Source: Algoriphagus ratkowskyi (GTDB taxonomy: Bacteria > Bacteroidota > Bacteroidia > Cytophagales > Cyclobacteriaceae). From it: DNA of 64,000 nucleotides. This document shows positions 55,425-64,000 of the stretch, piece after piece. The position numbers were made by a program, and so were the translations under genes. The stretch lies in assembly GCF_002150505.1 (NCBI RefSeq), contig NZ_MSSV01000003.1:186001-250000 (forward strand), in the 5' to 3' direction. A model generated the notes under the pieces. That model did no database searches, had not been told where the DNA came from, and saw only the letters and a program-made list of their open reading frames with translations. The stretch's first letter is position 1, and each line of letters begins with the position of its first letter.

Positions 55425-55454
55425 TTGCCTCCCCGACATAAAAACTTAATTTTG
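55425..55454 (+). promoter_or_regulatory. Promoter of the nucleotidyltransferase gene
   Basis: TTG at 55425-55427, 19-base spacer, TAATTTTG at 55447-55454. This matches the Bacteroidota -33/-7 consensus, with the ATG 24 bases downstream. Confidence 0.65.
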
Positions 55455-55477
55455 CAAACGTTTTTAAGAAGCTATCT

Positions 55478-56383
55478 ATGAACCAGAAACCAACATTATT
55501 AGTACTCGCCGCCGGAATGGGAAGCCGATATGGCGGAAATAAACAAATCGACGGATTTGGCCCAAACGGTGAAACTATCCTTGAATATTCCATTTTTGAC
55601 GCTATCAATGCCGGATTTGGCAAAGTTGTCTTTATCGTTAGAGAGGAAATTTTGCAAGTAGCGAAAGACCTTTTTATCCCAAAATTAGATGACAAAATCG
55701 AAGTGGACTGGGTAATACAAACACTTGACAGCTTTGTGCCTGCAGAATTGAAGCAAGAAGATCGCAAGAAGCCATTCGGAACTGCCCATGCTGTGCTTTG
55801 CGCAAAAGATGCTATCAAAGAACCTTTTGCAGTGATCAATGCAGATGATTTCTATGGCAAAGAAGCTTTTGATGCCATCGGAAAATTCCTGACAACGGAA
55901 GTGAAGCCTGACCTCCATGCAATGGTGGGCTATGCGATACAGAATGTACTTTCCGAACATGGAACTGTAAGTCGAGGTGTATGCGAAACCAACGAGAAAG
56001 GTCATCTCATTGGCATGATTGAACGAACTTCTATCGCCCGCGATAATGGAAAAATCCTAAGTAAAGGAGAAAGCGAAGTTTTGGAAATAAATGAGAACAC
56101 ACCAGTAAGCATGAACTTCTGGGGATTTCATCAGAATGTATTTGCTGACATTGAGAAAATGTGGAAAGCTTTCCTTCCTGCAAATCTCGAAAACCTGAAA
56201 TCAGAATTTTTCATACCAACTGTAGCTAATAATCTAATTCAAGCTGATGAAGCAGCATTTGATATATTGGAAGGTGGAAAAGTATGGTTTGGCGTAACTT
56301 ATACAGAGGATAAGCCAGTGGTAATTGACTCTCTGAAAAAATTGCACGACGCTGGTGATTACCCAGCTAATCTATGGAAATAA
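55478..56383 (+). CDS. Sugar-phosphate nucleotidyltransferase-like protein
   Basis: A 301-residue NTP-transferase fold protein: LLVLAAGMGSRYGGNKQIDGFGPNGETILEYSI (nucleotide-binding loop and start of the fold) and VINADDFYGKEAF (metal-binding Asp). It probably forms an NDP-sugar or CDP-type product, but the exact substrate is not decided. It stands alone with its own promoter and terminator. Confidence 0.82.
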   Translation: MNQKPTLLVLAAGMGSRYGGNKQIDGFGPNGETILEYSIFDAINAGFGKVVFIVREEILQVAKDLFIPKLDDKIEVDWVIQTLDSFVPAELKQEDRKKPFGTAHAVLCAKDAIKEPFAVINADDFYGKEAFDAIGKFLTTEVKPDLHAMVGYAIQNVLSEHGTVSRGVCETNEKGHLIGMIERTSIARDNGKILSKGESEVLEINENTPVSMNFWGFHQNVFADIEKMWKAFLPANLENLKSEFFIPTVANNLIQADEAAFDILEGGKVWFGVTYTEDKPVVIDSLKKLHDAGDYPANLWK

Positions 56384-56389
56384 GGTAAT

Positions 56390-56410
56390 GGAGCTTCGGC
56401 TCCTTTTTTT
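56390..56410 (+). terminator. UUCG-tetraloop terminator
   Basis: GGAGC / GCTCC stem capped by TTCG and followed by seven T residues, six bases past the nucleotidyltransferase stop. Confidence 0.92.
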
Positions 56411-56442
56411 ATGCCAATTTTTTTAAAACTACAGTGTACACA

Positions 56443-56464
56443 GAGTCCCGATTGTTATCGGACT
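56443..56464. repeat. Degenerate palindrome related to the one at 9187
   Basis: CCGAT and ATCGG pair around TGTT, and with one bulged base the stem extends to AGTC / GACT. It resembles the CCCGATAGCTATCGGG class seen near 9187. The remainder of the gap to recF contains nothing recognisable. Confidence 0.35.
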
Positions 56465-56553
56465 TCCAGCATGTCACAATGGTTTGATTACTTCGTTCTA
56501 CTCACTTAAAAACTTGATCCAAACACCTTGCATTTACCTAGACTTATTGCATG

Positions 56554-57663
56554 CTATTCAGCGGCATTAATAAGCCCCTCTCTGATCGAAAAGAAAGAAA
56601 CCTCCGAGCCCAACTCTGAAAGTATCTTCTTCGATCGCTCAGGCCTAGCATCAGTCAAAAATATCTGCCCGAACGTATGCTGAGAGATCAGCTTCATCAG
56701 CTGGGCTATTCTCAGATCATCTAGTTTGTCAAAAATGTCGTCTAATAAAAGTATTGGCTTTTCACCTTTTTCTATCTCGAAAATCTGAAACTGAGCCAGC
56801 TTCAGCGCTATGATGTAAGACTTCTGCTGTCCCTGACTACCTATTTTTCGAATAGGATGCTCTCCTATCATAAAACCGAAATCGTCTTTATGAATACCTG
56901 CATTACTATTTTTTGTAATCAGATCCTTTTTTCGGAGGTTTTTAAAATAAGCTTCAAAATCCTCTTGTAATGCTTCCGTTTCATAAATCACGCTGACTAA
57001 CTCCTGCCCTTGAGAAATCTCCGAATAGTGACTCTGCAATAAAGGAGCCATTTCTGTTAAAAGCTCATTTCGCCTAGCTGCAAGAATGACACTTAGACCA
57101 ATCAACTCTGCGTCGTACTTATCCAACAGCGTCAAATCACGTCTTCCAGTCTCTGCAAACTTTTTTAGCAATGCATTTCTTTGCTTCAAGAAATGATGGT
57201 ATCGAATCAATTGATCCAAGTAAGAATGATCTAGCTGAGAAATCAATCCATCAAAAAACTTCCTACGTCCATCAGATCCTCCTTTTATTAGTTCAGTATC
57301 ATCAGGAGCTATTAAGACCAACGGAATAAGCCCTACATGCTCAGAAGTTTTGGCGAGTGCCTTCCCATTTTGATAAATCTGCTTCTTTTTCCCCAACTCT
57401 ACCGTGCATCGAACTTCCAATTGTTTGGCTTCTGCTAATTCAAATTGCCCTTTGATAGCAAAAAAATCCTTCTCATGCTGGACATTCAGGCTATCACTAG
57501 ACTGCACAGCGCTTTTGGTGAGAGACAAGTAATGAATGCCGTCCAGCACATTAGTCTTCCCACTTCCATTTAGTCCTACAAAGCAGTTGATTTCGCAGGA
57601 AAATTGGAGTCGGGTTTTCTCATGATTTTTGAATTGTAAGAGTTCGAGAGACTTCAAGTGCAT
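56554..57663 (-). CDS. recF: DNA replication/repair protein RecF
   Basis: A 369-residue SMC-like ATPase that loads RecA on gapped DNA. Walker A is GLNGSGKT (residues 30-37), the signature region is RKIGSQGQQKSYIIALKLA, and Walker B is PILLLDDIFDKLD. Length is normal. It is divergent from pdhA across 92 bases. Not next to dnaA or gyrB, as is usual outside the classical origin order. Confidence 0.94.
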   Translation of the reverse strand: MHLKSLELLQFKNHEKTRLQFSCEINCFVGLNGSGKTNVLDGIHYLSLTKSAVQSSDSLNVQHEKDFFAIKGQFELAEAKQLEVRCTVELGKKKQIYQNGKALAKTSEHVGLIPLVLIAPDDTELIKGGSDGRRKFFDGLISQLDHSYLDQLIRYHHFLKQRNALLKKFAETGRRDLTLLDKYDAELIGLSVILAARRNELLTEMAPLLQSHYSEISQGQELVSVIYETEALQEDFEAYFKNLRKKDLITKNSNAGIHKDDFGFMIGEHPIRKIGSQGQQKSYIIALKLAQFQIFEIEKGEKPILLLDDIFDKLDDLRIAQLMKLISQHTFGQIFLTDARPERSKKILSELGSEVSFFSIREGLINAAE

Positions 57664-57713
57664 GAGATTGGGTAATTATTTCGGCGGTAGCCTGTTATTT
57701 AGGGCGGGATGCT

Positions 57714-57721
57714 TATATTTG
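57714..57721 (+). promoter_or_regulatory. Candidate -7 element of pdhA
   Basis: TATATTTG matches the TAnnTTTG -7 consensus and lies 34 bases before the pdhA start. No TTG is found at the expected -33 distance, so the site is only a partial match. Confidence 0.4.
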
Positions 57722-57755
57722 AGTCCTAAAATTAGCATATTTTCATCATTACGGT

Positions 57756-58775
57756 ATGGCAAAGAAAACTGCAGCAACTAAATCTAAAGTAAAATATTCG
57801 AAGGAAACTTACACCTTCTGGTACGAGAGCATGCTCTTAATGAGGAGGTTCGAGGAGAAAGCGGGGCAACTTTACGGTCAGCAAAAAATCAGAGGATTCT
57901 GTCATTTATACATTGGTCAGGAAGCTTGTGCTTCTGGAGCTATATCAGCATTGACTAAAGATGATAAGTGGATTACAGCTTATCGCTGTCATGCCCACCC
58001 ACTCGGACTGGGCACTGATCCAGGAGCAATCATGGCTGAGCTTTTCGGTAAAGCGACTGGAACTACCAAAGGTAAAGGTGGTTCTATGCACATTTTCGAT
58101 AAAGAGAAAAATTTCATGGGAGGTCATGGAATCGTAGGAGCACAAATTCCTATGGGTCTTGGAATGGGCTTCGCAGAAAAATATAAAGGCACCAAAAACC
58201 TGGCAATTTGCTATATGGGTGATGGAGCGGTACGTCAGGGAGCTTTTCACGAAGCGTTGAACTTGGCTATGCTTTATAAAACTCCAGTGATTTTCGTTAT
58301 TGAAAACAATGGCTACGCAATGGGTACTGCGGTAAAGAGATCATCTAACGTGGAAGACCTTTCTACATTGGGCGAGTCTTATGACATGCCATCATTTGCG
58401 GTAGACGGAATGAATGTAGAAGCTGTACACGAGGCAGTAGCAGAAGCGGCAGATAGAGCAAGAAGAGGCGATGGGCCAACTTTGCTTGAAATGAGAACTT
58501 ACCGTTACAAAGGACACTCCATGTCCGATCCTCAGAAATACAGAACCAAAGAGGAGGTAGAGGAATACAAGCAACGTGATCCTATGGAGCAAGTGCTTGC
58601 TACCATCAAAGAAAATAATATCCTTAGCGAAGAAGAGATCGAGGAAATTGTGAAAGGCGTGAAACAAAAGGTAACAGAGGCAGTAAAATTCGCTGAAGAA
58701 TCACCTTGGCCTGACGGACAGGATGCTTTCAAGGATGTTTACATCCAAGAAGACTATCCTTTTGTAATGGAATAA
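57756..58775 (+). CDS. pdhA: Pyruvate dehydrogenase E1 component, alpha subunit
   Basis: A 339-residue TPP-dependent E1 alpha subunit. The TPP/Mg motif GDGAVRQGAFHEALNLAMLY ends near ENNGYAMGT, and the conserved phosphorylation-loop-like YRYKGHSMSDPQKYR follows. It decarboxylates pyruvate together with a beta subunit and lipoyl E2. No beta subunit or E2 gene is adjacent, so the complex is encoded at more than one place. A terminator follows. Confidence 0.94.
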   Translation: MAKKTAATKSKVKYSKETYTFWYESMLLMRRFEEKAGQLYGQQKIRGFCHLYIGQEACASGAISALTKDDKWITAYRCHAHPLGLGTDPGAIMAELFGKATGTTKGKGGSMHIFDKEKNFMGGHGIVGAQIPMGLGMGFAEKYKGTKNLAICYMGDGAVRQGAFHEALNLAMLYKTPVIFVIENNGYAMGTAVKRSSNVEDLSTLGESYDMPSFAVDGMNVEAVHEAVAEAADRARRGDGPTLLEMRTYRYKGHSMSDPQKYRTKEEVEEYKQRDPMEQVLATIKENNILSEEEIEEIVKGVKQKVTEAVKFAEESPWPDGQDAFKDVYIQEDYPFVME

Positions 58776-58797
58776 ATCTAAAAAAACATAACGTCTT

Positions 58798-58834
58798 AAA
58801 AGCCATGAAGACCGAAAGCTTTCATGGCTTTTTT
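58798..58834 (+). terminator. Terminator of pdhA
   Basis: Twelve-base perfect stem AAAAGCCATGAA / TTCATGGCTTTT with an 11-base loop and T-rich tail, 23 bases past the pdhA stop. Confidence 0.92.
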
Positions 58835-58841
58835 ATTGGGC

Positions 58842-58871
58842 TTTGTAGAAAGTATAAAAACCGTATATTTG
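58842..58871 (+). promoter_or_regulatory. Consensus promoter of the TPR protein gene
   Basis: TTTG at 58842-58845, an 18-base spacer, and TATATTTG at 58864-58871. This is the best match in the window to the Bacteroidota housekeeping promoter. The ATG is 20 bases downstream. Confidence 0.8.
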
Positions 58872-58890
58872 CGGCTGAAAATTGAGTAGC

Positions 58891-59604
58891 ATGGCAACAA
58901 AACAAAGTAAAAAAGTACACCCTGATCATCACAATGATATTTTGGAAGATCCTTCTGAAATAGCAACAAGACTTGGTAGAGGTGAAGCTTTTTTGAAGCA
59001 GAATAGTAAAGTACTAGCTGGCGTAATTATCGCAGCAGTGGTTTTGATCGGAGGAATCCTATTTTTCCAAATCAATACTCAGAACCAAAATGAGAAAGCA
59101 CAGAAGGAAATGTTTCAGGCTGTATATTTCTTCGAGCAAGATAGCGTTCAACTAGCTTTGGAAGGTGACGGCATTAATGCTGGATTCCTGGACATTGCAG
59201 ATGACTATCCACGTACAGATGCTGCTAACTTGGCGCATTTCTATATTGGTTCTATCTATCTCTCTGAAAGAAAACACGAAGAAGCATTGACAGAATTGGA
59301 GAAATTCTCAGCTGATGATTTCTTGGTGCAGGCAAAAGCTTACTCTCTTATTGGAGATGCTAATATGGAGCTCGGCAATATTGACAAAGCTATCTCTAGC
59401 TACAAAAAAGCGGCAGAGTACGATGAAAACAAGTTTTTCACTCCAAAGTATCTGACCAAACTTGCTATCGCATATGAAGCTGCAGGTAAAAATTCTGAAG
59501 CAATTGCTGCTTACAGTAAGATCGAAGACACTTATTTTGAGTCTTTCGAATTTGCTTCTGCACGAAAACACAAAGCTCGCTTAGAAGGTCTTGCCTCTAA
59601 GTAA
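58891..59604 (+). CDS. Membrane-anchored tetratricopeptide repeat protein
   Basis: A 237-residue protein. The ATG at 58891 is preferred to a TTG at 58882 because it sits just after the promoter with a sensible leader. A short cytoplasmic N-terminus (about 1-42) is followed by one membrane helix (about 43-63, LAGVIIAAVVLIGGILFFQI). Then come TPR-type helix pairs (IGDANMELGNIDKAISSYKKA, then AIAYEAAGKNSEAIAAYSKI). The layout recalls YfgM-like proteins. It lies upstream of ribH with a terminator between, so it is not obviously co-transcribed. Confidence 0.82.
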   Translation: MATKQSKKVHPDHHNDILEDPSEIATRLGRGEAFLKQNSKVLAGVIIAAVVLIGGILFFQINTQNQNEKAQKEMFQAVYFFEQDSVQLALEGDGINAGFLDIADDYPRTDAANLAHFYIGSIYLSERKHEEALTELEKFSADDFLVQAKAYSLIGDANMELGNIDKAISSYKKAAEYDENKFFTPKYLTKLAIAYEAAGKNSEAIAAYSKIEDTYFESFEFASARKHKARLEGLASK

Positions 59605-59629
59605 TGCTTTCCTGTATAGCATACTAGTA

Positions 59630-59660
59630 GAGTAAGGCCCTGTGGTCTTACTCTTTTTTT
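59630..59660 (+). terminator. Terminator after the TPR gene
   Basis: Ten-base stem GAGTAAGGCC / GGTCTTACTC (one G-T pair) with a four-base loop and seven T residues, 25 bases past the stop. Confidence 0.9.
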
Positions 59661-59772
59661 GTTTATACGATCCCAAATCAACAATTTCAAACTCTGATTC
59701 TCAGCGCTACCTTTAAAATGCTCGGAACTCATAGCTAGGTTCTTTTATCTACAACTTCAATCGCAATCTTAT

Positions 59773-60249
59773 ATGGCAACTTCTCTCAAAAGCCTCAGTG
59801 CACATTCCTCCAAAAATATTCAGGATATTAGTAAAAAAACTTTTGGCATTATAGTTTCCGAGTGGAATGAAGATGTGACCGAAGCTCTCTTTTCAGGCGC
59901 ATTTCAGACTCTTCTAGACAACGGCGCAAAGAAGGAAAATATCATTCGTAAGAATGTCCCTGGATCATTTGAACTAACCCTTGCTGCTCAGTGGCTAGCC
60001 CAAGAAGAAAGTATCGATGCGGTCATCTGTCTAGGATGTGTAATTCAAGGAGAAACCAAACACTTTGATTTCATCTGTGATGCCGTTGCTCATGGTATCA
60101 CTAATGTGAGTTTAAAGTATAATAAGCCTGTGATTTTTGGAGTATTAACACCAAATACTCAACAGCAAGCCATGGATCGAGCTGGTGGAAAGCATGGCAA
60201 CAAAGGCGATGAAGCAGCGATTACAGCTGTGAAAATGCTTGGATTTTAA
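59773..60249 (+). CDS. ribH: 6,7-Dimethyl-8-ribityllumazine synthase
   Basis: Condenses the pyrimidine and butanone phosphate precursors of riboflavin and forms an icosahedral shell in many bacteria. The 158-residue protein has VPGSFELTLAAQWLA, CLGCVIQGETKHFDFICDAV and PVIFGVLTPNTQQQAMDRAGG, the three conserved blocks. No other riboflavin genes are in the window and no FMN riboswitch was seen upstream. Confidence 0.95.
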   Translation: MATSLKSLSAHSSKNIQDISKKTFGIIVSEWNEDVTEALFSGAFQTLLDNGAKKENIIRKNVPGSFELTLAAQWLAQEESIDAVICLGCVIQGETKHFDFICDAVAHGITNVSLKYNKPVIFGVLTPNTQQQAMDRAGGKHGNKGDEAAITAVKMLGF

Positions 60250-60283
60250 GAATCAAACCTATCAACCTATAATCCTAAACCTT

Positions 60284-61603
60284 ATGAAAATCATGAAATT
60301 TGGAGGCACCTCTGTGGGCCGTCCAGAACGCATGCAGCAGGTAAAAGAGCTGATCACCCGAGGTGATGAATCTAAAATCGTAGTTCTTTCAGCGCTTTCT
60401 GGCACCACCAATTCCTTGGTGAGTATCGGAGAAGCCTTAGCATCTGCGGATAAAGTATTAGCAAAATCAAGAATTGATGAGCTTCACGCACATTACAATG
60501 ATTTCTATCCGCAACTTGTCAAAACTGAGCAAGCAAGAGAAAAAGCCCAAGAAATAATCAAGGAACATTTCGAATTTTTAAATATTCTTCTGAAAATATC
60601 CTTCAATGAGGCTATCAAGCGAGATATTTTAGCTCAGGGAGAATTACTTTCTACAAAGCTATTTCATACACTTTTGGAAGAGTCTGAGATCCCAGCAGTA
60701 TTCCTGTCTGCCTTAGATTTCATGAGTATTGACGAAAATGCAGAGCCAGAATTGCAGAAAATTTCAGATAGATTGCAAGCTATTTTAGCCCAACATCCCG
60801 ATGATAGCATTTTCATTACCCAAGGATTTATTTGCAAAAACCACCAAAACGAAGTTGACAACCTCAAGCGTGGTGGCAGCGATTATACAGCCTCCCTAAT
60901 TGCAGCGGCGGTTCAGGCAACCGCTTGCGAAATCTGGACTGATATAGACGGCATGCACAATAACGATCCTAGAATCGTAGATAAAACTCGTCCTATCGCG
61001 GAAATGTCATTTGACGAAGCGGCAGAACTTGCTTATTTCGGAGCAAAGATTCTTCACCCGGCATCTATTTGGCCAGCACAACAATTTAACGTTCCGGTAA
61101 AACTGCTCAACACCATGCTGCCTGAGGCTCATGGAACTTTGATCAAGGCTGATGTAGAAACTGTTGGTGTAAAAGCAATTGCTGCAAAAGATGGGATTAC
61201 AGCTATCAAAATCAAGTCGAGCCGAATGCTATTAGCTTATGGTTTCCTAAGAAAAGTGTTTGAGATCTTCGAGAAGTATAAGACTCCTATCGACATGATC
61301 ACTACTTCTGAAGTGGCTGTGTCAGTCACTATTGACGATATTAGTCACTTGGAGCATATTATGGAAGAGTTGGGTACTTTCTGTAGTGTGGAGGTAGATC
61401 GAGACCTGACCATTATTTGTATTGTGGGAAATATGGTATCTGAAAGCAAAGGCTCCATCCAATCTGTAATTGACTCCCTCATTGAATATCCTATTCGAAT
61501 GGTATCCTTCGGCGGAAGTCGTCACAATGTCTCTGTTTTGGTGGACTCTAAATTCAAAAAAGAAGCATTGCAAAGTCTCAATCAAGATCTTTTTACTTGG
61601 TAA
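60284..61603 (+). CDS. lysC: Aspartate kinase (monofunctional)
   Basis: Phosphorylates aspartate, the first step to lysine, methionine and threonine. The 439-residue protein starts MKIMKFGGTSVG (kinase motif KFGGTS) and has TDIDGMHNNDPR in the catalytic part and tandem ACT domains at about 300-435 (FEKYKTPIDMITTSEVAVSV), which usually give feedback control. The open frame begins at 60239 inside ribH, but the ATG at 60284 fits the conserved start. No homoserine dehydrogenase is fused. Confidence 0.92.
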   Translation: MKIMKFGGTSVGRPERMQQVKELITRGDESKIVVLSALSGTTNSLVSIGEALASADKVLAKSRIDELHAHYNDFYPQLVKTEQAREKAQEIIKEHFEFLNILLKISFNEAIKRDILAQGELLSTKLFHTLLEESEIPAVFLSALDFMSIDENAEPELQKISDRLQAILAQHPDDSIFITQGFICKNHQNEVDNLKRGGSDYTASLIAAAVQATACEIWTDIDGMHNNDPRIVDKTRPIAEMSFDEAAELAYFGAKILHPASIWPAQQFNVPVKLLNTMLPEAHGTLIKADVETVGVKAIAAKDGITAIKIKSSRMLLAYGFLRKVFEIFEKYKTPIDMITTSEVAVSVTIDDISHLEHIMEELGTFCSVEVDRDLTIICIVGNMVSESKGSIQSVIDSLIEYPIRMVSFGGSRHNVSVLVDSKFKKEALQSLNQDLFTW

Positions 61604-61606
61604 AAT

Positions 61607-61634
61607 AAGAGCCGGCTTAGCGCCGGCTCTTTTA
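61607..61634 (+). terminator. Terminator of the aspartate kinase gene
   Basis: Perfect ten-base stem AAGAGCCGGC / GCCGGCTCTT with loop TTAGC and a short T-run, directly after the stop codon. Confidence 0.9.
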
Positions 61635-61663
61635 TTGAAACTGATTCTTATTACTTTTAAGGG

Positions 61664-61990
61664 ATGTCAATAGAAAATGATAAATCAGGGTTTCTAGAAC
61701 GATTAAAAACAAAGTGGAAATTAGATAGCCTACGGCAGGTTGTTTTGGTTCTGCTGGTTTTTGCTTGCACAGGTTTTACTGTTTTATTCATTAAAAACCC
61801 AATTTTGGATTTTTTCGGAATTGATAAGAATGGTTTTGTCAATACCGTTCTTTACCTCCTTTTGGTTCTTCCTTTGTATCAGGTTATTTTGCTGATCTAC
61901 GGCTTTATTTTTGGTCAATTTAGATTCTTCTGGGAAAAAGAAAAGCAGATTTTTAAGAGGATCGGAGGAGTTTTTTCAAAGAGAAAATGA
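61664..61990 (+). CDS. DUF6787-like small membrane protein
   Basis: A 108-residue protein with two membrane helices (about 25-43 and 61-85) and basic ends. KTKWKLDSLRQVVLVLLVFA, the Phe-rich FGQFRFFWEKEKQIFKRIGG end and the length recall DUF6787 of Bacteroidota. Function unknown. It follows the aspartate kinase terminator and converges with recG. Confidence 0.7.
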   Translation: MSIENDKSGFLERLKTKWKLDSLRQVVLVLLVFACTGFTVLFIKNPILDFFGIDKNGFVNTVLYLLLVLPLYQVILLIYGFIFGQFRFFWEKEKQIFKRIGGVFSKRK

Positions 61991-62107
61991 TTTTTTTAAC
62001 CGTAGGGTCCACCAAGATTTTCGATTTATACTTGGTTTATAAGTAGATAGAAAAGTAAGTCTTAAGCCAATACTACAATTTTTAAGTCTTTAAACATTAC
62101 AGTCATA

Positions 62108-64000
62108 TCAAGAAATCCGACTCCAATTAACTGCTGTTTTCTTCTGTTGCTTTACCTGTCTAAGAACTGGAGCATTTTCAGGTAATGCCAATTCTGGATC
62201 AACAGCCAACAATTGTTGCACTGCATCTCGCGCCAATGTTAAGATTGCAGCATCTTTACTCAAATCAGCAATCAATAAGTCAGTGATCCCACTTTGCTGC
62301 GTGCCCATCATATCGCCTGGGCCTCGCAGTTTCAAATCCACATCAGCGATCTCGAAACCATCGTTTGTACGAACCATCGTTTCTAATCGAACCCGGGAAT
62401 CCTTAGAAAGCTCATACTTGCTCATCAACACACAATAGCTCTGCTCCGCACCTCTTCCCACTCTTCCTCGCAACTGATGCAGCTGCGATAGTCCAAATCG
62501 CTCTGCATTCTCAATGATCATCACCGAAGCATTAGGTACGTTCACACCCACTTCGATCACAGTTGTCGCCACCATGATCTTCGTCTCCCCTTTCACAAAG
62601 CGCTGCATCTCGTATTCCTTTGCGTCAGCTTTCATACTGCCATTCACTATGCTGATGGGATAGTTGGGAAAAGCGCGTGAGATACTTTCGTAGCCATCAA
62701 TGACATTTTTCAAATCCATCTTCTCGGATTCTTCAATCAGCGGATACACGATATAAATCTGTCTCCCCTTTTTCACCTCCTCATTGATAAAACCAAAAAC
62801 CTTCAGTCGATCTTTGTCATAGCGATGCACTGTTTGTATCGGCTTTCTTCCTGCCGGCATCTCATCGATCACTGACACATCCAAGTCCCCATAAAGCGTC
62901 ATTGCAAGTGTCCTTGGAATAGGCGTGGCAGTCATTACCAATACGTGAGGAATGTACTTCTGATTTTTCGCCCAGAGTTTTGCACGTTGGGCTACGCCAA
63001 AGCGGTGCTGCTCATCGACAATTGCCAGCGCGAGATTTTGAAACTGTACGATATCTTCCAAAAGTGCATGTGTACCAATCAAAATTTTGAGTTCTCCGGA
63101 TAGTAGCTCTTCGTGGATGACCTTGCGGGCGGACTTCTTGGTAGAGCCTGTGAGCAAGGCAATCTTGAGTCCCATCATATCTGCAAACTCTTTCAAGCCT
63201 GCATAATGCTGATTGGCCAAAATCTCCGTAGGAGCCATTAAGCAAGACTGAGCTCCAGAACTAATTGCAATCAAGGCACATATAAAAGCTACCATCGTCT
63301 TTCCAGATCCTACATCTCCCTGAATAAGGCGATTCATCTGCTTACCTGACTTTAGATCTCCATAAGACTCCCGGATTACCCGTTTCTGGGCATTGGTCAA
63401 TTCAAATGGGATGTGATTGGTGTAAAACTCTATTAGTAGCTCAGTATTATTTAAAATTTGTCCTTGGTACTTCTCCGTTCTAGCCACTTTCATCATCAGT
63501 AAACGAAGCTGCAGAAAGAAAAACTCTTCGAATTTCATTCGTCTTCTTGCACGCTGAAGCTGATCTGGTTTAGTCGGAAAATGAATTTCCTGAATGGCCA
63601 ATTGCCTATCTATAAGCTGATACTGCTCTTTAATTCCAACTGAAATAGTTTCTTGAATGTGTGGAATACAAATCTGCACAAGTTGCTCCATGATTTTGGA
63701 GATTCCTTTGGAATCCAAAAATCTTGCTTTAAGCTTCTCGGTAGTTGAATAGATCGGCTGAAAATTATTTCGATTTTCATTTGCTGTAGTAAGTGGCTCC
63801 ATTTCTGGATGGGCAATACTCCACTTTCTGCCAAATTGGGCTGGTTTTCCAAGAAATACGAAAACGGCTCCAGTCACTAAATGCTTTTGAACCCAAACTA
63901 TTCCTTTGAACCAAGTCATTTCCATTTCCCCAGTTTCGTCCGCTACATGGGCTACGAGCCGCTTTTTGTTGCCCATTCCGATCAGTTCCACCTTTCGAAT
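62108..64000 (-). CDS. recG: ATP-dependent DNA helicase RecG (N-terminus beyond the window)
   Basis: Branched-DNA helicase that remodels stalled forks. The visible 630 residues include the end of the wedge/OB domain (MGNKKRLVAHVADETG), Walker A GDVGSGKT, the DEQH box (LAIVDEQHRFGV), MTATPIPRTLAMTLYGDLDV and the C-terminal helicase part with TTVIEVGVNVPNASVMII. The frame stays open through base 64000 and family length is about 690-700, so roughly 70 residues lie outside. The GTG at 63991 is not a credible start. Confidence 0.95.
   Translation of the reverse strand: MRKVELIGMGNKKRLVAHVADETGEMEMTWFKGIVWVQKHLVTGAVFVFLGKPAQFGRKWSIAHPEMEPLTTANENRNNFQPIYSTTEKLKARFLDSKGISKIMEQLVQICIPHIQETISVGIKEQYQLIDRQLAIQEIHFPTKPDQLQRARRRMKFEEFFFLQLRLLMMKVARTEKYQGQILNNTELLIEFYTNHIPFELTNAQKRVIRESYGDLKSGKQMNRLIQGDVGSGKTMVAFICALIAISSGAQSCLMAPTEILANQHYAGLKEFADMMGLKIALLTGSTKKSARKVIHEELLSGELKILIGTHALLEDIVQFQNLALAIVDEQHRFGVAQRAKLWAKNQKYIPHVLVMTATPIPRTLAMTLYGDLDVSVIDEMPAGRKPIQTVHRYDKDRLKVFGFINEEVKKGRQIYIVYPLIEESEKMDLKNVIDGYESISRAFPNYPISIVNGSMKADAKEYEMQRFVKGETKIMVATTVIEVGVNVPNASVMIIENAERFGLSQLHQLRGRVGRGAEQSYCVLMSKYELSKDSRVRLETMVRTNDGFEIADVDLKLRGPGDMMGTQQSGITDLLIADLSKDAAILTLARDAVQQLLAVDPELALPENAPVLRQVKQQKKTAVNWSRIS

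Noticed and set aside
58882..58890. TTG start of the TPR protein
   Set aside because: The ATG nine bases later follows the promoter well, and the first three codons are not needed.
63991..64000. GTG at 63991 as RecG start
   Set aside because: The frame is open to the window end and the expected OB-domain sequence continues upstream (IRK before VELIG).
1..64000. CRISPR array, tRNA, rRNA, IS element or prophage
   Set aside because: No regularly spaced repeats, no cloverleaf candidates, no transposase or integrase frames and no phage structural genes were seen on reading both strands.

Overview
This 64 kb window is chromosomal DNA from a member of the Bacteroidota, most likely family Cyclobacteriaceae (Algoriphagus-like). 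The evidence is the conserved gene order CBS protein - nadK - porG-like - uppS - bamA - ompH - ompH, several families typical of the phylum (DUF6089/PorG, BatD, DUF6787, SusC-type plug sequence), AT-rich composition, and promoters matching the Bacteroidota consensus TTTG-N17..23-TAnnTTTG. The genus is an inference. I found no rRNA, tRNA, CRISPR array, insertion sequence or prophage.

Layout. 0-8.4 kb: chromate transporter, then NAD kinase and envelope biogenesis genes (PorG-like, UppS, BamA, two Skp/OmpH chaperones). 8.6-14.3 kb: thioredoxin, outer-membrane beta-barrels, a three-gene ECF sigma / anti-sigma-like / secreted Spy-plug module, a DUF885 protein and a small envelope operon. 14.5-20.7 kb: a trans-4-hydroxy-L-proline catabolic cluster (AraC regulator divergent from a DapA-like deaminase, ketoglutarate semialdehyde dehydrogenase, 4-hydroxyproline epimerase and FAD-dependent D-hydroxyproline dehydrogenase), interrupted by an opposite-strand DUF4235 gene. 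20.8-21.4 kb: a Uma2-family gene broken by one nonsense codon. 21.5-25.9 kb: arginine operon argB-argD-argC-argJ. 26.3-38.3 kb: an exopolysaccharide locus with pyruvyltransferase, Wzx flippase, five glycosyltransferases, Wzy-like polymerase, beta-helix protein and the initiating sugar transferase. 38.5-42.3 kb: DoxX, a PQQ-cytochrome c dehydrogenase lipoprotein, a small Rieske protein and a duplicated-domain secreted protein. 42.4-48.6 kb: cysteine desulfurase, GlmM, an NqrM-like protein, MazG, RidA, a membrane protein and FumC. 48.6-49.4 kb: an antitoxin gene with a frameshifted RelE/ParE-type toxin, bracketed by two related hairpins. 49.4-64 kb: dicarboxylate symporter, AroC, BatD, AmtB/GlnK, a nucleotidyltransferase, RecF, PdhA, a TPR protein, RibH, aspartate kinase, a DUF6787 protein and RecG (cut by the window end).

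How the genes work together. Most of the window is housekeeping. The accessory parts are the hydroxyproline pathway, which would turn collagen-type hydroxyproline into 2-oxoglutarate, and the polysaccharide locus, which is one run of tightly overlapping plus-strand genes.

The strongest candidate for something little described is the module at 10.0-11.6 kb. A very small membrane anti-sigma-like protein is followed by a secreted LTxxQ (Spy/CpxP-like) domain fused to a SusC-type TonB-plug fragment. Other points worth attention are the two decaying genes (Uma2, toxin), the paired hairpins around the toxin-antitoxin remnant, and several intergenic repeats.
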